A stretch of DNA of 64,000 bases, taken from assembly GCA_035620895.1 (NCBI GenBank), contig DASPFY010000017.1:71868-135867 (forward strand). The letters are read 5' to 3'. Below are positions 18,405 through 27,872 of the stretch, one piece after another (positions within the stretch are counted from its first letter, which is position 1; every line of letters starts with the position of its first letter). The position numbers and the translations under genes are program-made. Source of the stretch: TA-21 sp035620895 (GTDB taxonomy: Archaea; Thermoproteota; Nitrososphaeria; Nitrososphaerales; Nitrososphaeraceae). Below the pieces are notes generated by a model. The model searched no databases, was not told where the DNA came from, and worked only from the letters and a program-made list of their open reading frames with translations.

Positions 18405-19178
18405 CTAGTCTCCTTTATCCTCTCCTAAATTTAGCACCCTTGAAAGTGCCGCAGTAAGATTCACCATCCCACTCATTGTTAAACTTGAAACAAGAATTGG
18501 ATTTTGCATTAGTTTATTTTTGAATAATGCCTGCAATAGATCTTTACTCAAAATCGAATACTCAATGTTCTTTTCATTTTGGAGTGAATCTTCCAGAGAT
18601 GATTTAGAGGACCATCTCATAATGTCTTCTAGTTTATCAATTACCAGATCTCTTTTTGTCATGACATCTATCTGCGATATGTTTAATCGAAGTCTAACAG
18701 ACGTCGCCATTAATACAATAGAAATGAAATTGATTGGGGAGGAGGAAGCGAGAATTCCATCGAAGGTAAATATATTAATCTTATTATCGGATTGAAAATT
18801 TGAAACAAAATACGGTCCACTTGCTCTGAATATGAATAGCTCAATCTGACCCGGAGTATCTACTACCACAAAATCGGGATTCAAATTATAAACTTCATCT
18901 TGGATTTCATCTAATTTCGTCGCTATCAAATCTGCAGCCATGATGAGTGCACCATTAGGTCCTAAATCATGTTCAGACATAATCTTTTCTAAGTCAATAT
19001 AATTTCTTACATCGACATCTGGCTCATAAGGTAGTGAAACAACGCCTGGATCCAGATTCAATGCAATAGGATAGAAGTTATTATCTTTGTACCATTGCAA
19101 AAGTTTGGATGTAAGAAGTGACTTTCCAGCTCCGGCTGTCCCGGTAACGAAAATAGTTTCCAAATATACTTGAATCAA
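18405..19178 (-). CDS. GPN-loop GTPase
   Basis: Small homodimeric GTPase of the GPN family, conserved in archaea and eukaryotes, where its relatives assist RNA polymerase assembly. The P-loop is GTAGAGKSLLTSKL at the N-terminus, the diagnostic Gly-Pro-Asn loop is EHDLGPNGALIM, G3 is VVDTPGQIELF and the G4-like region is NISQIDVMTKRD. The length of 257 residues matches the family. It is the first gene of a two-gene unit with thrB and is divergent from the flippase-like membrane protein. Confidence 0.92.
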   Translation of the reverse strand: MIQVYLETIFVTGTAGAGKSLLTSKLLQWYKDNNFYPIALNLDPGVVSLPYEPDVDVRNYIDLEKIMSEHDLGPNGALIMAADLIATKLDEIQDEVYNLNPDFVVVDTPGQIELFIFRASGPYFVSNFQSDNKINIFTFDGILASSSPINFISIVLMATSVRLRLNISQIDVMTKRDLVIDKLEDIMRWSSKSSLEDSLQNEKNIEYSILSKDLLQALFKNKLMQNPILVSSLTMSGMVNLTAALSRVLNLGEDKGD

Positions 19179-19243
19179 AAGTGTTGAATATATTAATTCT
19201 ATTGATTATTATATGACTGCCTATTATTTTGCATTGAACCGGT

Positions 19244-20293
19244 TTGAAATGGAGGATAATTGCAGTTGCTGTAAGCCTTATTCCATTTTTATTACTGTTT
19301 ATATTTACACCTGTTTCCCCAGCAGATGTTTTCTCTGTCGGGGCATTGCCATTTCTGCTTTCTGTCTCTGCTGTCATGGTTAGAATCTTGTTACAAGCGT
19401 ATAGATTCAGGTATTTTATTAATCACTTCATTGGACCAAATTATAGTACAACTCTGAAAACTATGAACGCGAGGATTGCTGGAGAATTTGTTACACAGAC
19501 TACTCCATCATTTATAGGCGGTGAAATTGTTAGGATTGCATGGCTAATTAAAAACGGGGTTCCTACAGGAAAGGCGGCTTGGGTGGCTACTGCAGAAATA
19601 ATAGCCGATGTTTTTGCAGGGAGTATTTTGGCATTCATTGCAGGAGGTCTGGCTATACTCAGTGGTGGATTCTTCATTGGCATTTTAGTCATTCTAATTG
19701 TCGTCCCAACATTTGGTTTTTGGTTTCTGGTAGTTGTAATGTCTGCAAACAGAAATATTCAGCTGCCCAAATTTGTCCTCAACTTAATTAAAAAATTCCT
19801 ATCAAAAGAAAGATCAGATCATCTAATACGTTCAACAAATATTGCTTTGGCAGATCTGTGCAAAATGAGTAGAGAAAATTTTGCTTCGTTCAATTCAGTA
19901 AAGGTCCTTTCTGTAGGAATGGCAATAACCTTTGTGGCTTTTGCTTTTCAGGGTATTTCATTTCTAGTGCTAGCAGAATCGGCCGGTTATCACATTGGAT
20001 TTTTCAAATCATTTATGGCCACTTCAGCATCTACAGCTTTATCCACCTTGCCAATTACGATAGGAGGGTCAGGATTAGCAGAGTTGGGCGTTTGGGCATA
20101 TATTACAAATATAAACACTATTCCGGATTTGACTGATGTACTGAACTCTTCTCAATTGTCTGTAATCATAGCTTGGAGGATTGCTACATATCATGTACCA
20201 CTTGTCATAATGTGGATTTGCCTGATGAGAATTACAATTGGTAAGGACTCTATTGCAAATCAGATTAAATCTAAGAATTTGGATAATAGCTAA
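19244..20293 (+). CDS. Flippase-like (lysylphosphatidylglycerol synthetase TM-region/UPF0104) membrane protein
   Basis: Integral membrane protein of 349 residues with about eight hydrophobic segments. Conserved features of the flippase-like domain are the polar block ARIAGEFVTQTTPSFIGGEIVRIAWLI cut here as EFVTQTTPSFIGGE, and the later LSTLPITIGGSGLAELGVWA. Members are found beside lipid or glycan synthesis genes and may flip lipid substrates, but the substrate here is unknown. It starts at a TTG (19244) directly before the first membrane helix. It is followed 47 bp later by an SDR gene on the same strand, probably as one unit. Confidence 0.75.
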   Translation: MKWRIIAVAVSLIPFLLLFIFTPVSPADVFSVGALPFLLSVSAVMVRILLQAYRFRYFINHFIGPNYSTTLKTMNARIAGEFVTQTTPSFIGGEIVRIAWLIKNGVPTGKAAWVATAEIIADVFAGSILAFIAGGLAILSGGFFIGILVILIVVPTFGFWFLVVVMSANRNIQLPKFVLNLIKKFLSKERSDHLIRSTNIALADLCKMSRENFASFNSVKVLSVGMAITFVAFAFQGISFLVLAESAGYHIGFFKSFMATSASTALSTLPITIGGSGLAELGVWAYITNINTIPDLTDVLNSSQLSVIIAWRIATYHVPLVIMWICLMRITIGKDSIANQIKSKNLDNS

Positions 20294-20340
20294 ACAATTT
20301 TAGCGAAGGAAGACTCGATCAATATCAATGAGGACTTGCA

Positions 20341-21135
20341 ATGAATAAATTGAAAGGGAAAACAGTCGTAGTAACTGGTGCATCATCAGGCATAGGGAGA
20401 TCAACAGTTTTAGATTTTGCAAAACAACAAGTCAAAGCAATTATACTTGTTTCTAGAAACAAAGAACGTATGTCACAGATTTCGTCAGAAATTAGTGATA
20501 AATGTGAATCTACCTCATTTTCCTGTGACGTATCTGATAAATCCAAAGTATTACAGATGGCCAATGATGTCCTTTCAGATTATGGCCACGTTGACATCCT
20601 GGTAAATAATGCCGGAATTGGGATCTTGGGAAAAGTAGCGGATCAATCAATTGAGGAAATAGAACAGGTCACCAAAACAAACTACCTCGGGATGATTTAT
20701 TGTACCAAGGCGTTTCTAAATTCAATGTTAAGTAAAAAAAATGGACATATAGTAAATGTTGCATCACTGGCAGCAAGCTTTGGAATTCCTGGTTTAGCCG
20801 CATACAGTGGTTCAAAATTTGCCATGCTTGGATTTTCCGAATCACTCCAACACGAATTGACTGGGACTGGAATTCGTGTTACTGTAGTAAGTCCAATAGG
20901 TGTGAAGACAAACTTTTTTCATCATCCATCTTTTGGAAATAAGTTCAAAAATAAGGAGCGATTTTATCTAGATCCTCATACAATATCCAAGGCAATCATA
21001 AGAGCTTCTACCTCAAGCAGATTGGAAATAGTTGTACCGTTCTACATGAGAGGTGGGATATGGCTAAAACATACGATACCTTATTTAGTAAATCCTATTG
21101 TAGGAGCTTCATTTAGAAAAATAATGGACAGTTGA
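20341..21135 (+). CDS. Short-chain dehydrogenase/reductase (SDR)
   Basis: Classical SDR of 264 residues: NAD(P)-binding TGASSGIGR (12-20), NNAG (89-92), catalytic Ser142 in NVASLAAS, and Tyr155/Lys159 in YSGSK. A basic Arg after the glycine motif and an SRNKER segment suggest NADP(H). The C-terminal region has a hydrophobic stretch (GGIWLKHTIPYLVNPIVGA), as in membrane-associated lipid-oriented SDRs such as DltE or ketosphinganine-reductase-like enzymes. Cotranscription with the preceding flippase-like gene would fit a lipid-related job, but the substrate is not known. Confidence 0.85.
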   Translation: MNKLKGKTVVVTGASSGIGRSTVLDFAKQQVKAIILVSRNKERMSQISSEISDKCESTSFSCDVSDKSKVLQMANDVLSDYGHVDILVNNAGIGILGKVADQSIEEIEQVTKTNYLGMIYCTKAFLNSMLSKKNGHIVNVASLAASFGIPGLAAYSGSKFAMLGFSESLQHELTGTGIRVTVVSPIGVKTNFFHHPSFGNKFKNKERFYLDPHTISKAIIRASTSSRLEIVVPFYMRGGIWLKHTIPYLVNPIVGASFRKIMDS

Positions 21136-21148
21136 AATGTATCGCTTA

Positions 21149-21607
21149 TTAATACTCATCTTCAGCAGTACTGACTGAAGTCTGGATGTCTGATTCTACA
21201 TCCATAAGCTGAAGATCTTCCAATTCAAATCTGTATATCGCTTTCATTTCAAGATTGTACTTTGATTTTAAGAACTCGACTAACTTGGGACTTAATTCGC
21301 CCTTAAACATTCTTATTTTAAACTCATAAATTGATCCTTTTAGAAAGTCGGCAATTTTCAAATTTTTAGGGACATCCAAGCCTTCTATTATGGTACGTCC
21401 ATCAGAGAGTGCTTCATATATCTGTAAATCAATTTTATATACATCCTCGTAGACGGCCAATATGTATCCCGATCTTGTTAGTATTTCTGGATCCCCGAAT
21501 TGCACTGACTTAATTTCGTCTTCAGCCCATTTTGGTAGAGATCCATCATCTCCTGGCTGGCCGTCCTTCGTGCTATTGCTAGAAACTTGTGCTTTAGACC
21601 TTGGCAT
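21149..21607 (-). CDS. Uncharacterised soluble protein
   Basis: A 152-residue acidic protein that I cannot place in a family. After a polar, probably disordered N-terminus (to about residue 28) comes an alpha/beta section with PKWAEDEIKSVQFGDPEIL, SGYILAVYEDVYKIDLQIYE, and a region with FLKGSIYEFKIRMFKGELS and LVEFLKSKYNLEMKAIYRFE. The tail is very acidic. I prefer ATG 21607 (MPRSKAQ); the upstream in-frame start at 21631 adds a poorly supported octapeptide. Its stop nearly abuts that of the convergent SDR gene. Confidence 0.55.
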   Translation of the reverse strand: MPRSKAQVSSNSTKDGQPGDDGSLPKWAEDEIKSVQFGDPEILTRSGYILAVYEDVYKIDLQIYEALSDGRTIIEGLDVPKNLKIADFLKGSIYEFKIRMFKGELSPKLVEFLKSKYNLEMKAIYRFELEDLQLMDVESDIQTSVSTAEDEY

Positions 21608-21631
21608 GACTAACTTACAATAATGTACCAC

Positions 21632-21937
21632 TATTGCTTTCTAAAAAACTTTACAGATAAAGATCTTTGGATTAACACTAAATAAAATTGATAAACGAGG
21701 ATAGAAATTAATTGTTAATTGAATAGGAATTAATAGTTAGTCCAAAAAATATCTACATGTTTTAATAAAATTATTTTTATCTCCAATGTCATTTGATATT
21801 TTATTATAGAGTTAACAATTCTTGAATAAAAATCTAATATCCAATGTGATAATGTTCTAATTTGTTATGATAAGTCGTATGACATAAGGGTGCACCATAG
21901 CTGAATAAAACCTTTAATGTCGAAGGACTTATAGTCA
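21632..21937. other. 306-bp intergenic spacer
   Basis: AT-rich divergent spacer between the uncharacterised gene ending its 5' side near 21631 and the CBS-HPF gene at 21938. It must contain both promoters. Candidate elements for the CBS gene are AATAAAACC at 21904-21912 and CTTTAATG at 21912-21919. An AAGGACTT at 21923-21930, a few bases before the TTG start, could act as a weak Shine-Dalgarno sequence. No ORF or hairpin of note. Confidence 0.4.
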
Positions 21938-23080
21938 TTGACGTTGACAATTAACAGAATTTATGATCATCTCAACACGGTTCGCAATATGCCTGTTGAA
22001 GGGTTGATGGAGCACTCGATTATAATATCTAAAGATGAACCGTTATCAAAAATTATTAGTACTTTAATTGAAACTGGTTCTTATGACGTTTTCATAGAGT
22101 TATCAGGAAAAGTAGCAGCCTTAAATATTAGGGATATTATAGGAGCCAAAGATATCAAATCAACAAGACCATCTTTAGTTGGAAAAATAATTCCCGAATT
22201 GAATAGAAAAAGTTTGGTTGGCGAAGCGGCAAGAATTATGAGTCATTACAGGATGAGAACCCTTCCTGTAGTTCAAAATGGACGGGTCGAGGGCCAAATT
22301 TCAGCTAAGCGAATTGTTGATTTGATAAATAAACAACTGGTAGGAAATAAACTAAAAATCAATGCTTCCAACATTATGACAGGTGATCCCCTGGTTATTG
22401 ATTCTCACAAAACTGTATCCGCAGCCATGTCCATTATGAAAAGAAGAAGAATTGACCATCTACCTGTAGTTCATAACGGTCTCTTGGTTGGTATCATAAT
22501 GTCATCTGACATCATGAAGGTAATGTCACCTACTGAGCGGATAGGCAAAAAGTCAATCGGTATAAACAACGCTGAGGATAGACTTTCCGTGGAAGTCTCC
22601 GGTTTGGCAAACGATGATGTAATAACTGCAAGCGTAGATGAAAGTCTCCAGGGTGTCTGTGACAGAATGATAAGTGCGGGTTCCAGCTACTGTATAATTA
22701 AAGTATGGGATGAAATCCAAGGAATTATTACTTATCGAGATATAGTTGCATTATTAGGCGAAAAAATAGTGGAAGATATTCCAATGTTTATTGTTGGTCT
22801 GCCTGATGAACCACTTGATGCAGAGCTTGCAAAGTCTAAATTTGCAAATATTACCAAATTCATGCGAAGAATTCATCCCGATATAGAACAAGCTCGTTGC
22901 CATATTAAATTAAGAAGGGTCTTGGGATCAAGAAAGAGATACGAAATTGATGTACATATTAGATCCACTCATGGTAACATTTCTTATACCAACGTAGGGT
23001 GGGACCTGGCAAAGCTTTTTGATGAAATGAATCACGCTCTGAAAAAAAGGGTTGCCCACAAGAATAAAAGAAATCTTTAA
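21938..23080 (+). CDS. Four-CBS-domain protein with C-terminal HPF/S30AE-like domain
   Basis: A 380-residue protein. Residues about 5-270 form two CBS pairs (repeats such as IMSHYRMRTLPVVQNGRVEGQ, written here as RMRTLPVVQNGRVEGQ; IMTGDPLVIDSHKTVSAAM; RRIDHLPVVHNGLLVGIIM), modules that commonly bind adenine nucleotides. Residues about 280-375 resemble the hibernation-promoting factor fold: beta-strands MFIVGLP, ARCHIKLRRV and YEIDVHIRS alternating with helices ending in LFDEMNHALKKRVAHK, rich in basic residues. I infer a ribosome-directed factor whose activity is tuned by nucleotide binding. The start is TTG at 21938 or 21944. The HPF-like call is by pattern, not by alignment. Confidence 0.72.
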   Translation: MTLTINRIYDHLNTVRNMPVEGLMEHSIIISKDEPLSKIISTLIETGSYDVFIELSGKVAALNIRDIIGAKDIKSTRPSLVGKIIPELNRKSLVGEAARIMSHYRMRTLPVVQNGRVEGQISAKRIVDLINKQLVGNKLKINASNIMTGDPLVIDSHKTVSAAMSIMKRRRIDHLPVVHNGLLVGIIMSSDIMKVMSPTERIGKKSIGINNAEDRLSVEVSGLANDDVITASVDESLQGVCDRMISAGSSYCIIKVWDEIQGIITYRDIVALLGEKIVEDIPMFIVGLPDEPLDAELAKSKFANITKFMRRIHPDIEQARCHIKLRRVLGSRKRYEIDVHIRSTHGNISYTNVGWDLAKLFDEMNHALKKRVAHKNKRNL

Positions 23081-23146
23081 TTTCTTTGTATGTGACGCAT
23101 TGATGGATAATCAAGCCTTATGTCAGTATAACTACCGGGTCTTGAT

Positions 23147-24199
23147 TTAAGTACACAATTTTTCATCCAACGGATATAGATAAACGTTGGCCAACTCATC
23201 TCCAATTTTTGTTGAGTGGACCTTTATTGCGTTTTTAAGCTCTCCTCCATCAATTCCTGCTCCTTCTATTCCAAGTACATTTTTTGAACCGATTTTATTA
23301 CGTTGAGGAACGAATTCATCTCCTGGATAGGGTTCAAGCGTCACTCTCTCCTCTCCTAACAACCCAAGGTCGCGAACAGAATTCGACATAATACGTCCTC
23401 CATCATTCAGAATCATCTCAATACCGAATGATCGCCTGATTTGAATCATGGCTAAATACATGTCAAATTTTTTACCTGTTGTGACATAATTAATTAGGTC
23501 TGATTCGGGAAGGAACCTTGACGCGTACTCATATCCTGATTCGTTTGTCAAGAAGACCACTTTGATTCCATTTTTGGGATCAAGAATTTTCATCTGGTTT
23601 TTCTGACAGAGATTGGCAAATTTGAGTCTACGAAATGTTTTGTCAGATCTGGCCACAACAAATTGATGGAACATTGATTTTATACCTATTTTATCTCTTA
23701 GCTTTATCAGGTCCTCGTAGATATTTGGGTTTGATTCTTTTATAGCATTTCCAAAAAATTGCCAATTCCAAATCTGTTTTTTGTTGGCAACAAGATTGTC
23801 TGCAGAAATCATCATAGCTTTTGTACCCAACAAGATTCTATGAGTCGACGCAAAGATACTATCTCCCAATTTTCTAATGCCTCCGGTTAGAGAAAGAACA
23901 CCACCAGATGGCCTATCGGTAATCTTGTAAATGTAAATCCCTTTCCCACTTTTTTCTGTCCTTGCTGCAACATAACTTGTGGCTTGATACGGCACCTTCA
24001 TCTTAGTGACATAGTCAGAAGATGAACCTATAATTATCTCTGGTAGGATTTCACCCAAATAATCGAGTCCAAAGTCAGTTGACGGTGATATGACCTTTAG
24101 ACCTCTATTAGTAAAATGATGATAGATTTCTTCTGAGATTACTCCGTTGTCTAATAATAATGATAGTTGTTTCTTGTATCTTGAAGCGGTAGATACCAT
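23147..24199 (-). CDS. RibD C-terminal/dihydrofolate-reductase-fold-like protein
   Basis: A 350-residue protein with only distant similarity to known families. The best clue is the C-terminal block ILNDGGRIMSNSVRDLGLLG followed by EERVTLEPYPG, which parallels the VEGGxxLxxxLLxxxLVDExxxxxxP pattern of RibD C-terminal reductases (NADPH-dependent, riboflavin pathway). ITDRPSGGVLSLTGGIRKLGD and STHRILLGTKAMMISADN could correspond to the N-terminal substrate and cofactor segments of that fold. It is roughly 100 residues longer than single-domain RibD-type reductases, so the function remains open. It is divergent from the ABC transporter genes with 94 bp between the chosen starts. Confidence 0.45.
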   Translation of the reverse strand: MVSTASRYKKQLSLLLDNGVISEEIYHHFTNRGLKVISPSTDFGLDYLGEILPEIIIGSSSDYVTKMKVPYQATSYVAARTEKSGKGIYIYKITDRPSGGVLSLTGGIRKLGDSIFASTHRILLGTKAMMISADNLVANKKQIWNWQFFGNAIKESNPNIYEDLIKLRDKIGIKSMFHQFVVARSDKTFRRLKFANLCQKNQMKILDPKNGIKVVFLTNESGYEYASRFLPESDLINYVTTGKKFDMYLAMIQIRRSFGIEMILNDGGRIMSNSVRDLGLLGEERVTLEPYPGDEFVPQRNKIGSKNVLGIEGAGIDGGELKNAIKVHSTKIGDELANVYLYPLDEKLCT

Positions 24200-24293
24200 A
24201 GAACAAGTTAGCGTGGAGATATATTATGTTGTTTTAGGAACAAGTAGAGTAATTAAGAAAATTCATAAATCTCTTACCTTTACCAGAAAACAA

Positions 24294-26699
24294 TTGACAG
24301 AAATCTCTAATGTTCTACTCCTTTTAACCTTAATTTTGATAGTAACTGTTCCCTCGTTTACTACTCTAAATGCACTTGAATCACAAGAAAAGGGGGCATA
24401 TACCGACAACATACGATTTATACAATATCTGGACGGAAATACAGCTCTACGTGAAATTAGATTAGGAAATCTCGACACCTACTACTTTCGAATACCTTTA
24501 GAAACTGTAGCATCTATTTCAAATGATAGTAACGTGAAAATATATGAAAAAAATGCAGGTTCATTCTCCTTCCTTTTAAACCCTGCACCATCGAAGAATC
24601 TAAATATTTTGAATCCATTCCAATTCAAAGAAATTCGTTTTGCAGTAAATTACTTGATAAATCGTGAATTTATCGTAGATGAAATCCTAAATGGCTATGG
24701 GCGGGTCCAGATAGACCCGTTTGGAATTTCCTCACCTGAATACGAAGCTCTTATTCCAGTTCTCGAGTCTTACAATTTCAAATATAATCCAAATCTTGCA
24801 CAAGATATGATAGAGAAAACATTGATTTCAAATGGTGCAACAAAGCTAGACGGTAAATGGACCTACAAAGGATCACCCATCTCAATCAAAATTATGATAA
24901 GAAGTGATGATCTACCAAGAAAATCTATTGGTGAAATTCTTGCAAATCAACTTGAAACTATTGGCTTTACGGTACAAAGAGATTACGGTGATCTAAATAA
25001 GGCAAACCTTGTAGTTTATGGCACAGACCCACAAGAGTTAAGTTGGCAAGTTTATACGGAAGGTTTCGGAGGAACATCTCAATTTGTTAGATACAATCCT
25101 TCCACGGCAGCTCAAATGTACTCATCATATTTTGGTAGAATGCCTGGATGGGCTAATCCATCCTATTGGAACTATCAAAATTCATCTCTTGATAACGTAA
25201 CACAAAGTGTAGCGTTTTCTAATTTTACCTCTCAAGAGGAACGAAATGAATTATTACGGCACGCAATAAGCTTAGGAATACAGGAATCTGTAAGAATTTT
25301 TGTAACTCAAAATATTGATCCATATGCCGCATCCTCGTCAATTAAGGGACTGATAAATGATTTTGGCGCAGGTATTTCTACCAGTAAGTCTCTCATTAAC
25401 GCAAGATCAGCAAAAAATGCAAGTACCATAAATGTTGGCGTAAAGGAAATTTATCAAGGGGCATGGAATAGTGTTGGCGGATGTAATGATATCTATTGTA
25501 CAAATATTTTTTCATTGATCTCTGATGCTCCTACATCCAGAAATCCATATACTGGTGAAGTAATTCCTTTGAGGAACGAATGGACAAATATTACAACTGT
25601 GGGACCAGAAAAGAGACTCGCGGTAGATAATGACGCTCTAACATGGAATCCTTACAACCAAAAATGGGAAGAGGTTGGAAAGAATACTTCCAAAAGTAAG
25701 GTTACTCTTCATATGGTATATTCAAACTGGCAAAACGGTCAACCTATGAACAAGGCTGATCTATTTTATCCACTTTACTTTCAATATGAGTGGTCATCCA
25801 AAATTAATTCAAGTGATCTTACATATGATCCAGAGTTCGCCTCACAGGCCGAAGTGGGACTAAAATATCTTCGTGGCACTAAATTTCTAAATGATAGTGA
25901 TGTCATATCATTTGTTGATTATTGGCATTTTGATAACAAGGAAATAGCTGATTTTGCTTCGGTTTGGGCAACATCTCCATGGGAGGTCAATGCAGCAATA
26001 GAGAGATTGGTAAAAAATGGAATCTTTGCATACTCACGATCAGAAGCAACTGTCAAGAACATTGAATGGTTATCCTTGATAATTCCCAGTCATGCACAGG
26101 CTATAAGGCAAGAACTGGAAAAAATGAAAGCAGAACGGTTTGTACCTCCTGCATTAAGGGATATTGTTACGGTTGACGAGGCTATAAAGAGATATGATGC
26201 AAGCATAAAATGGATAACAGATCACAACCACGCAATAATAGGTAATGGACCTTATGAAATTAAGAACTATAATCCAACTGGGAGAGTAATATCACTCACA
26301 GCCTTTAGGGATAGTTCTTATCCATTTGTAAAAGGATTTTGGTCTAACTATGAAACTGCAAAACTAGCGAAATTTGAAAAGGTTCAATATCCAAAAATAG
26401 TTACAAGGGGTTTACCAGTATCTATTTCAGGTAATGTAACTATTGGTGGTAACCATGACAGTAATGCAACGTTGACATATTTTATTTTTGATAAGAATAA
26501 TCATCTCCTTACTCAAGGAGAAGGCAAATGGATAGATGACAAGGGGAATTTCATGATTGCGATTAATGGTAGCTCTACTAAAGCAATGTCTATTGGACCA
26601 AATGAATTTGAATTATTTGTCAAGAGCAATTTTGCTCTAAGACCTGATATCTATAGTGGTATTTTTATAACTGCGCCAAACCCCATGATCAAAAACTAA
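24294..26699 (+). CDS. ABC transporter substrate-binding protein, peptide/nickel type (family 5)
   Basis: Exported solute-binding protein of about 801 residues. I placed the start at TTG 24294 because it gives a clean signal sequence (MTEISNVLLLLTLILIVTV) and a CATAAATC box lies about 26 nt upstream; longer starts (GTG 24213) are possible. Family 5 features include FKEIRFAVNYLINREF, GNGPYEIKNYNPTGRV and repeated extended loops typical of DppA/OppA-like proteins. It is about 200 residues longer than bacterial DppA, with a C-terminal beta-rich region (VSISGNVTIGGNHDSN) that looks like a separate extracellular domain. It heads a cluster with two permeases; probable ligand is a peptide or similar. 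Confidence 0.82.
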   Translation: MTEISNVLLLLTLILIVTVPSFTTLNALESQEKGAYTDNIRFIQYLDGNTALREIRLGNLDTYYFRIPLETVASISNDSNVKIYEKNAGSFSFLLNPAPSKNLNILNPFQFKEIRFAVNYLINREFIVDEILNGYGRVQIDPFGISSPEYEALIPVLESYNFKYNPNLAQDMIEKTLISNGATKLDGKWTYKGSPISIKIMIRSDDLPRKSIGEILANQLETIGFTVQRDYGDLNKANLVVYGTDPQELSWQVYTEGFGGTSQFVRYNPSTAAQMYSSYFGRMPGWANPSYWNYQNSSLDNVTQSVAFSNFTSQEERNELLRHAISLGIQESVRIFVTQNIDPYAASSSIKGLINDFGAGISTSKSLINARSAKNASTINVGVKEIYQGAWNSVGGCNDIYCTNIFSLISDAPTSRNPYTGEVIPLRNEWTNITTVGPEKRLAVDNDALTWNPYNQKWEEVGKNTSKSKVTLHMVYSNWQNGQPMNKADLFYPLYFQYEWSSKINSSDLTYDPEFASQAEVGLKYLRGTKFLNDSDVISFVDYWHFDNKEIADFASVWATSPWEVNAAIERLVKNGIFAYSRSEATVKNIEWLSLIIPSHAQAIRQELEKMKAERFVPPALRDIVTVDEAIKRYDASIKWITDHNHAIIGNGPYEIKNYNPTGRVISLTAFRDSSYPFVKGFWSNYETAKLAKFEKVQYPKIVTRGLPVSISGNVTIGGNHDSNATLTYFIFDKNNHLLTQGEGKWIDDKGNFMIAINGSSTKAMSIGPNEFELFVKSNFALRPDIYSGIFITAPNPMIKN

Positions 26700-26827
26700 C
26701 CTAATAACTCAAAAGGAATTTGTTTGCAATGCGAAAAAGTAAATCTGACAATGGCGTTCAGAAGATGAGTTGATTAAAGATGATGCATTTATTAAGATAT
26801 ATTGATAATCTAATAAAGTAAAAGCAT

Positions 26828-27868
26828 TTGGGTCTAGGAAGAACCTTACTATTCCGTTCATTTAATATGTTTTTGGTATTGTTCGCAGTTCTCTTTATAA
26901 CCGTAATTCTACTAGATTCAACTTTCGATAAACAACAGAAGGAGGCTATACGCAATCAAGTGATCGAAGAAGTAAGTCAAGGAACACTTAAATTTGAAAA
27001 TTCAGCTGAAAGATTATCCTACATAAATAATCAAATCCAGTTTAGAGAGAAAACCTCTGGATTGGACCAAGAATTGAATCCCTCAATATTGATTCACAGA
27101 GTAATAAGTGTAATAACCTTTGATTTGGGAAAATCTTCTTTTTTTACAACAGACTATGGCTCATCTAATGTAAAGGACATAATATTCGAAAAAGTTCCGA
27201 AAACTCTTTTGTTGTTTACTACAGCAACTATATGCGCTTTTGTCATTGGTATTTTTCTTGGTACATATGTTGCTGGCAAAGAAGGATCTTGGTGGGATAA
27301 ATTCAATTCAAATTCTGCAATATTCAGTAACAGCTTTCCAACATGGTGGATAGCAATGCTAATGATCTTAATCTTTGCCTTCACATTACATATATTCCCA
27401 TCTAGGGCAACACCTCTCTCTTCGCCTTCTGATCCTACCTATATTGCTGATCTGCTATATCATATGGCCTTGCCACTAATTACATTGATTATTGTTTCAT
27501 TTGGTGGGGTGGCATATATTGTGAGGTATTTCTTGATAAACATCTTGAATGAAGATTTTATTCATGCAAAAAGAACAATGGGAATATCACGACGAAAAAT
27601 CTTATATTCCCATGCGCTTAGAAACGCTGGACCACCAATAGCTACCGCTGTGGGATTAGCTTTGGCGGCTTCATTTGGAGGTGCAATTATACTAGAAGCC
27701 GTTTTTGATTGGCCGGGCATGGGAAAACTCTATTATGATGCAATAGGACTGTATGACGTTCCAATTATAATTGGCCTCACTTTTATCTCCACAGTAATTT
27801 TTTTAGTAACAATATTCATTACCGACATTTCTTATACTCTGTTGGACCCTAGGGTAAAAGGGAACTAA
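26828..27868 (+). CDS. ABC transporter permease, DppB-like
   Basis: Inner-membrane permease of the peptide/nickel family, 346 residues. An N-terminal membrane helix is followed by an external region of about 100 residues (rich in Gln and Glu) and then the binding-protein-dependent transport domain with five further helices. The coupling-helix EAA loop is FIHAKRTMGISRRKILYSHALRNA, visible here as TMGISRRKILYSHAL, and the end LDPRVKGN is typical of DppB. It starts at TTG 26828, 128 bp after the substrate-binding protein, and is followed after 4 bp by the partner permease. Confidence 0.88.
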   Translation: MGLGRTLLFRSFNMFLVLFAVLFITVILLDSTFDKQQKEAIRNQVIEEVSQGTLKFENSAERLSYINNQIQFREKTSGLDQELNPSILIHRVISVITFDLGKSSFFTTDYGSSNVKDIIFEKVPKTLLLFTTATICAFVIGIFLGTYVAGKEGSWWDKFNSNSAIFSNSFPTWWIAMLMILIFAFTLHIFPSRATPLSSPSDPTYIADLLYHMALPLITLIIVSFGGVAYIVRYFLINILNEDFIHAKRTMGISRRKILYSHALRNAGPPIATAVGLALAASFGGAIILEAVFDWPGMGKLYYDAIGLYDVPIIIGLTFISTVIFLVTIFITDISYTLLDPRVKGN

Positions 27869-27872
27869 TTTA

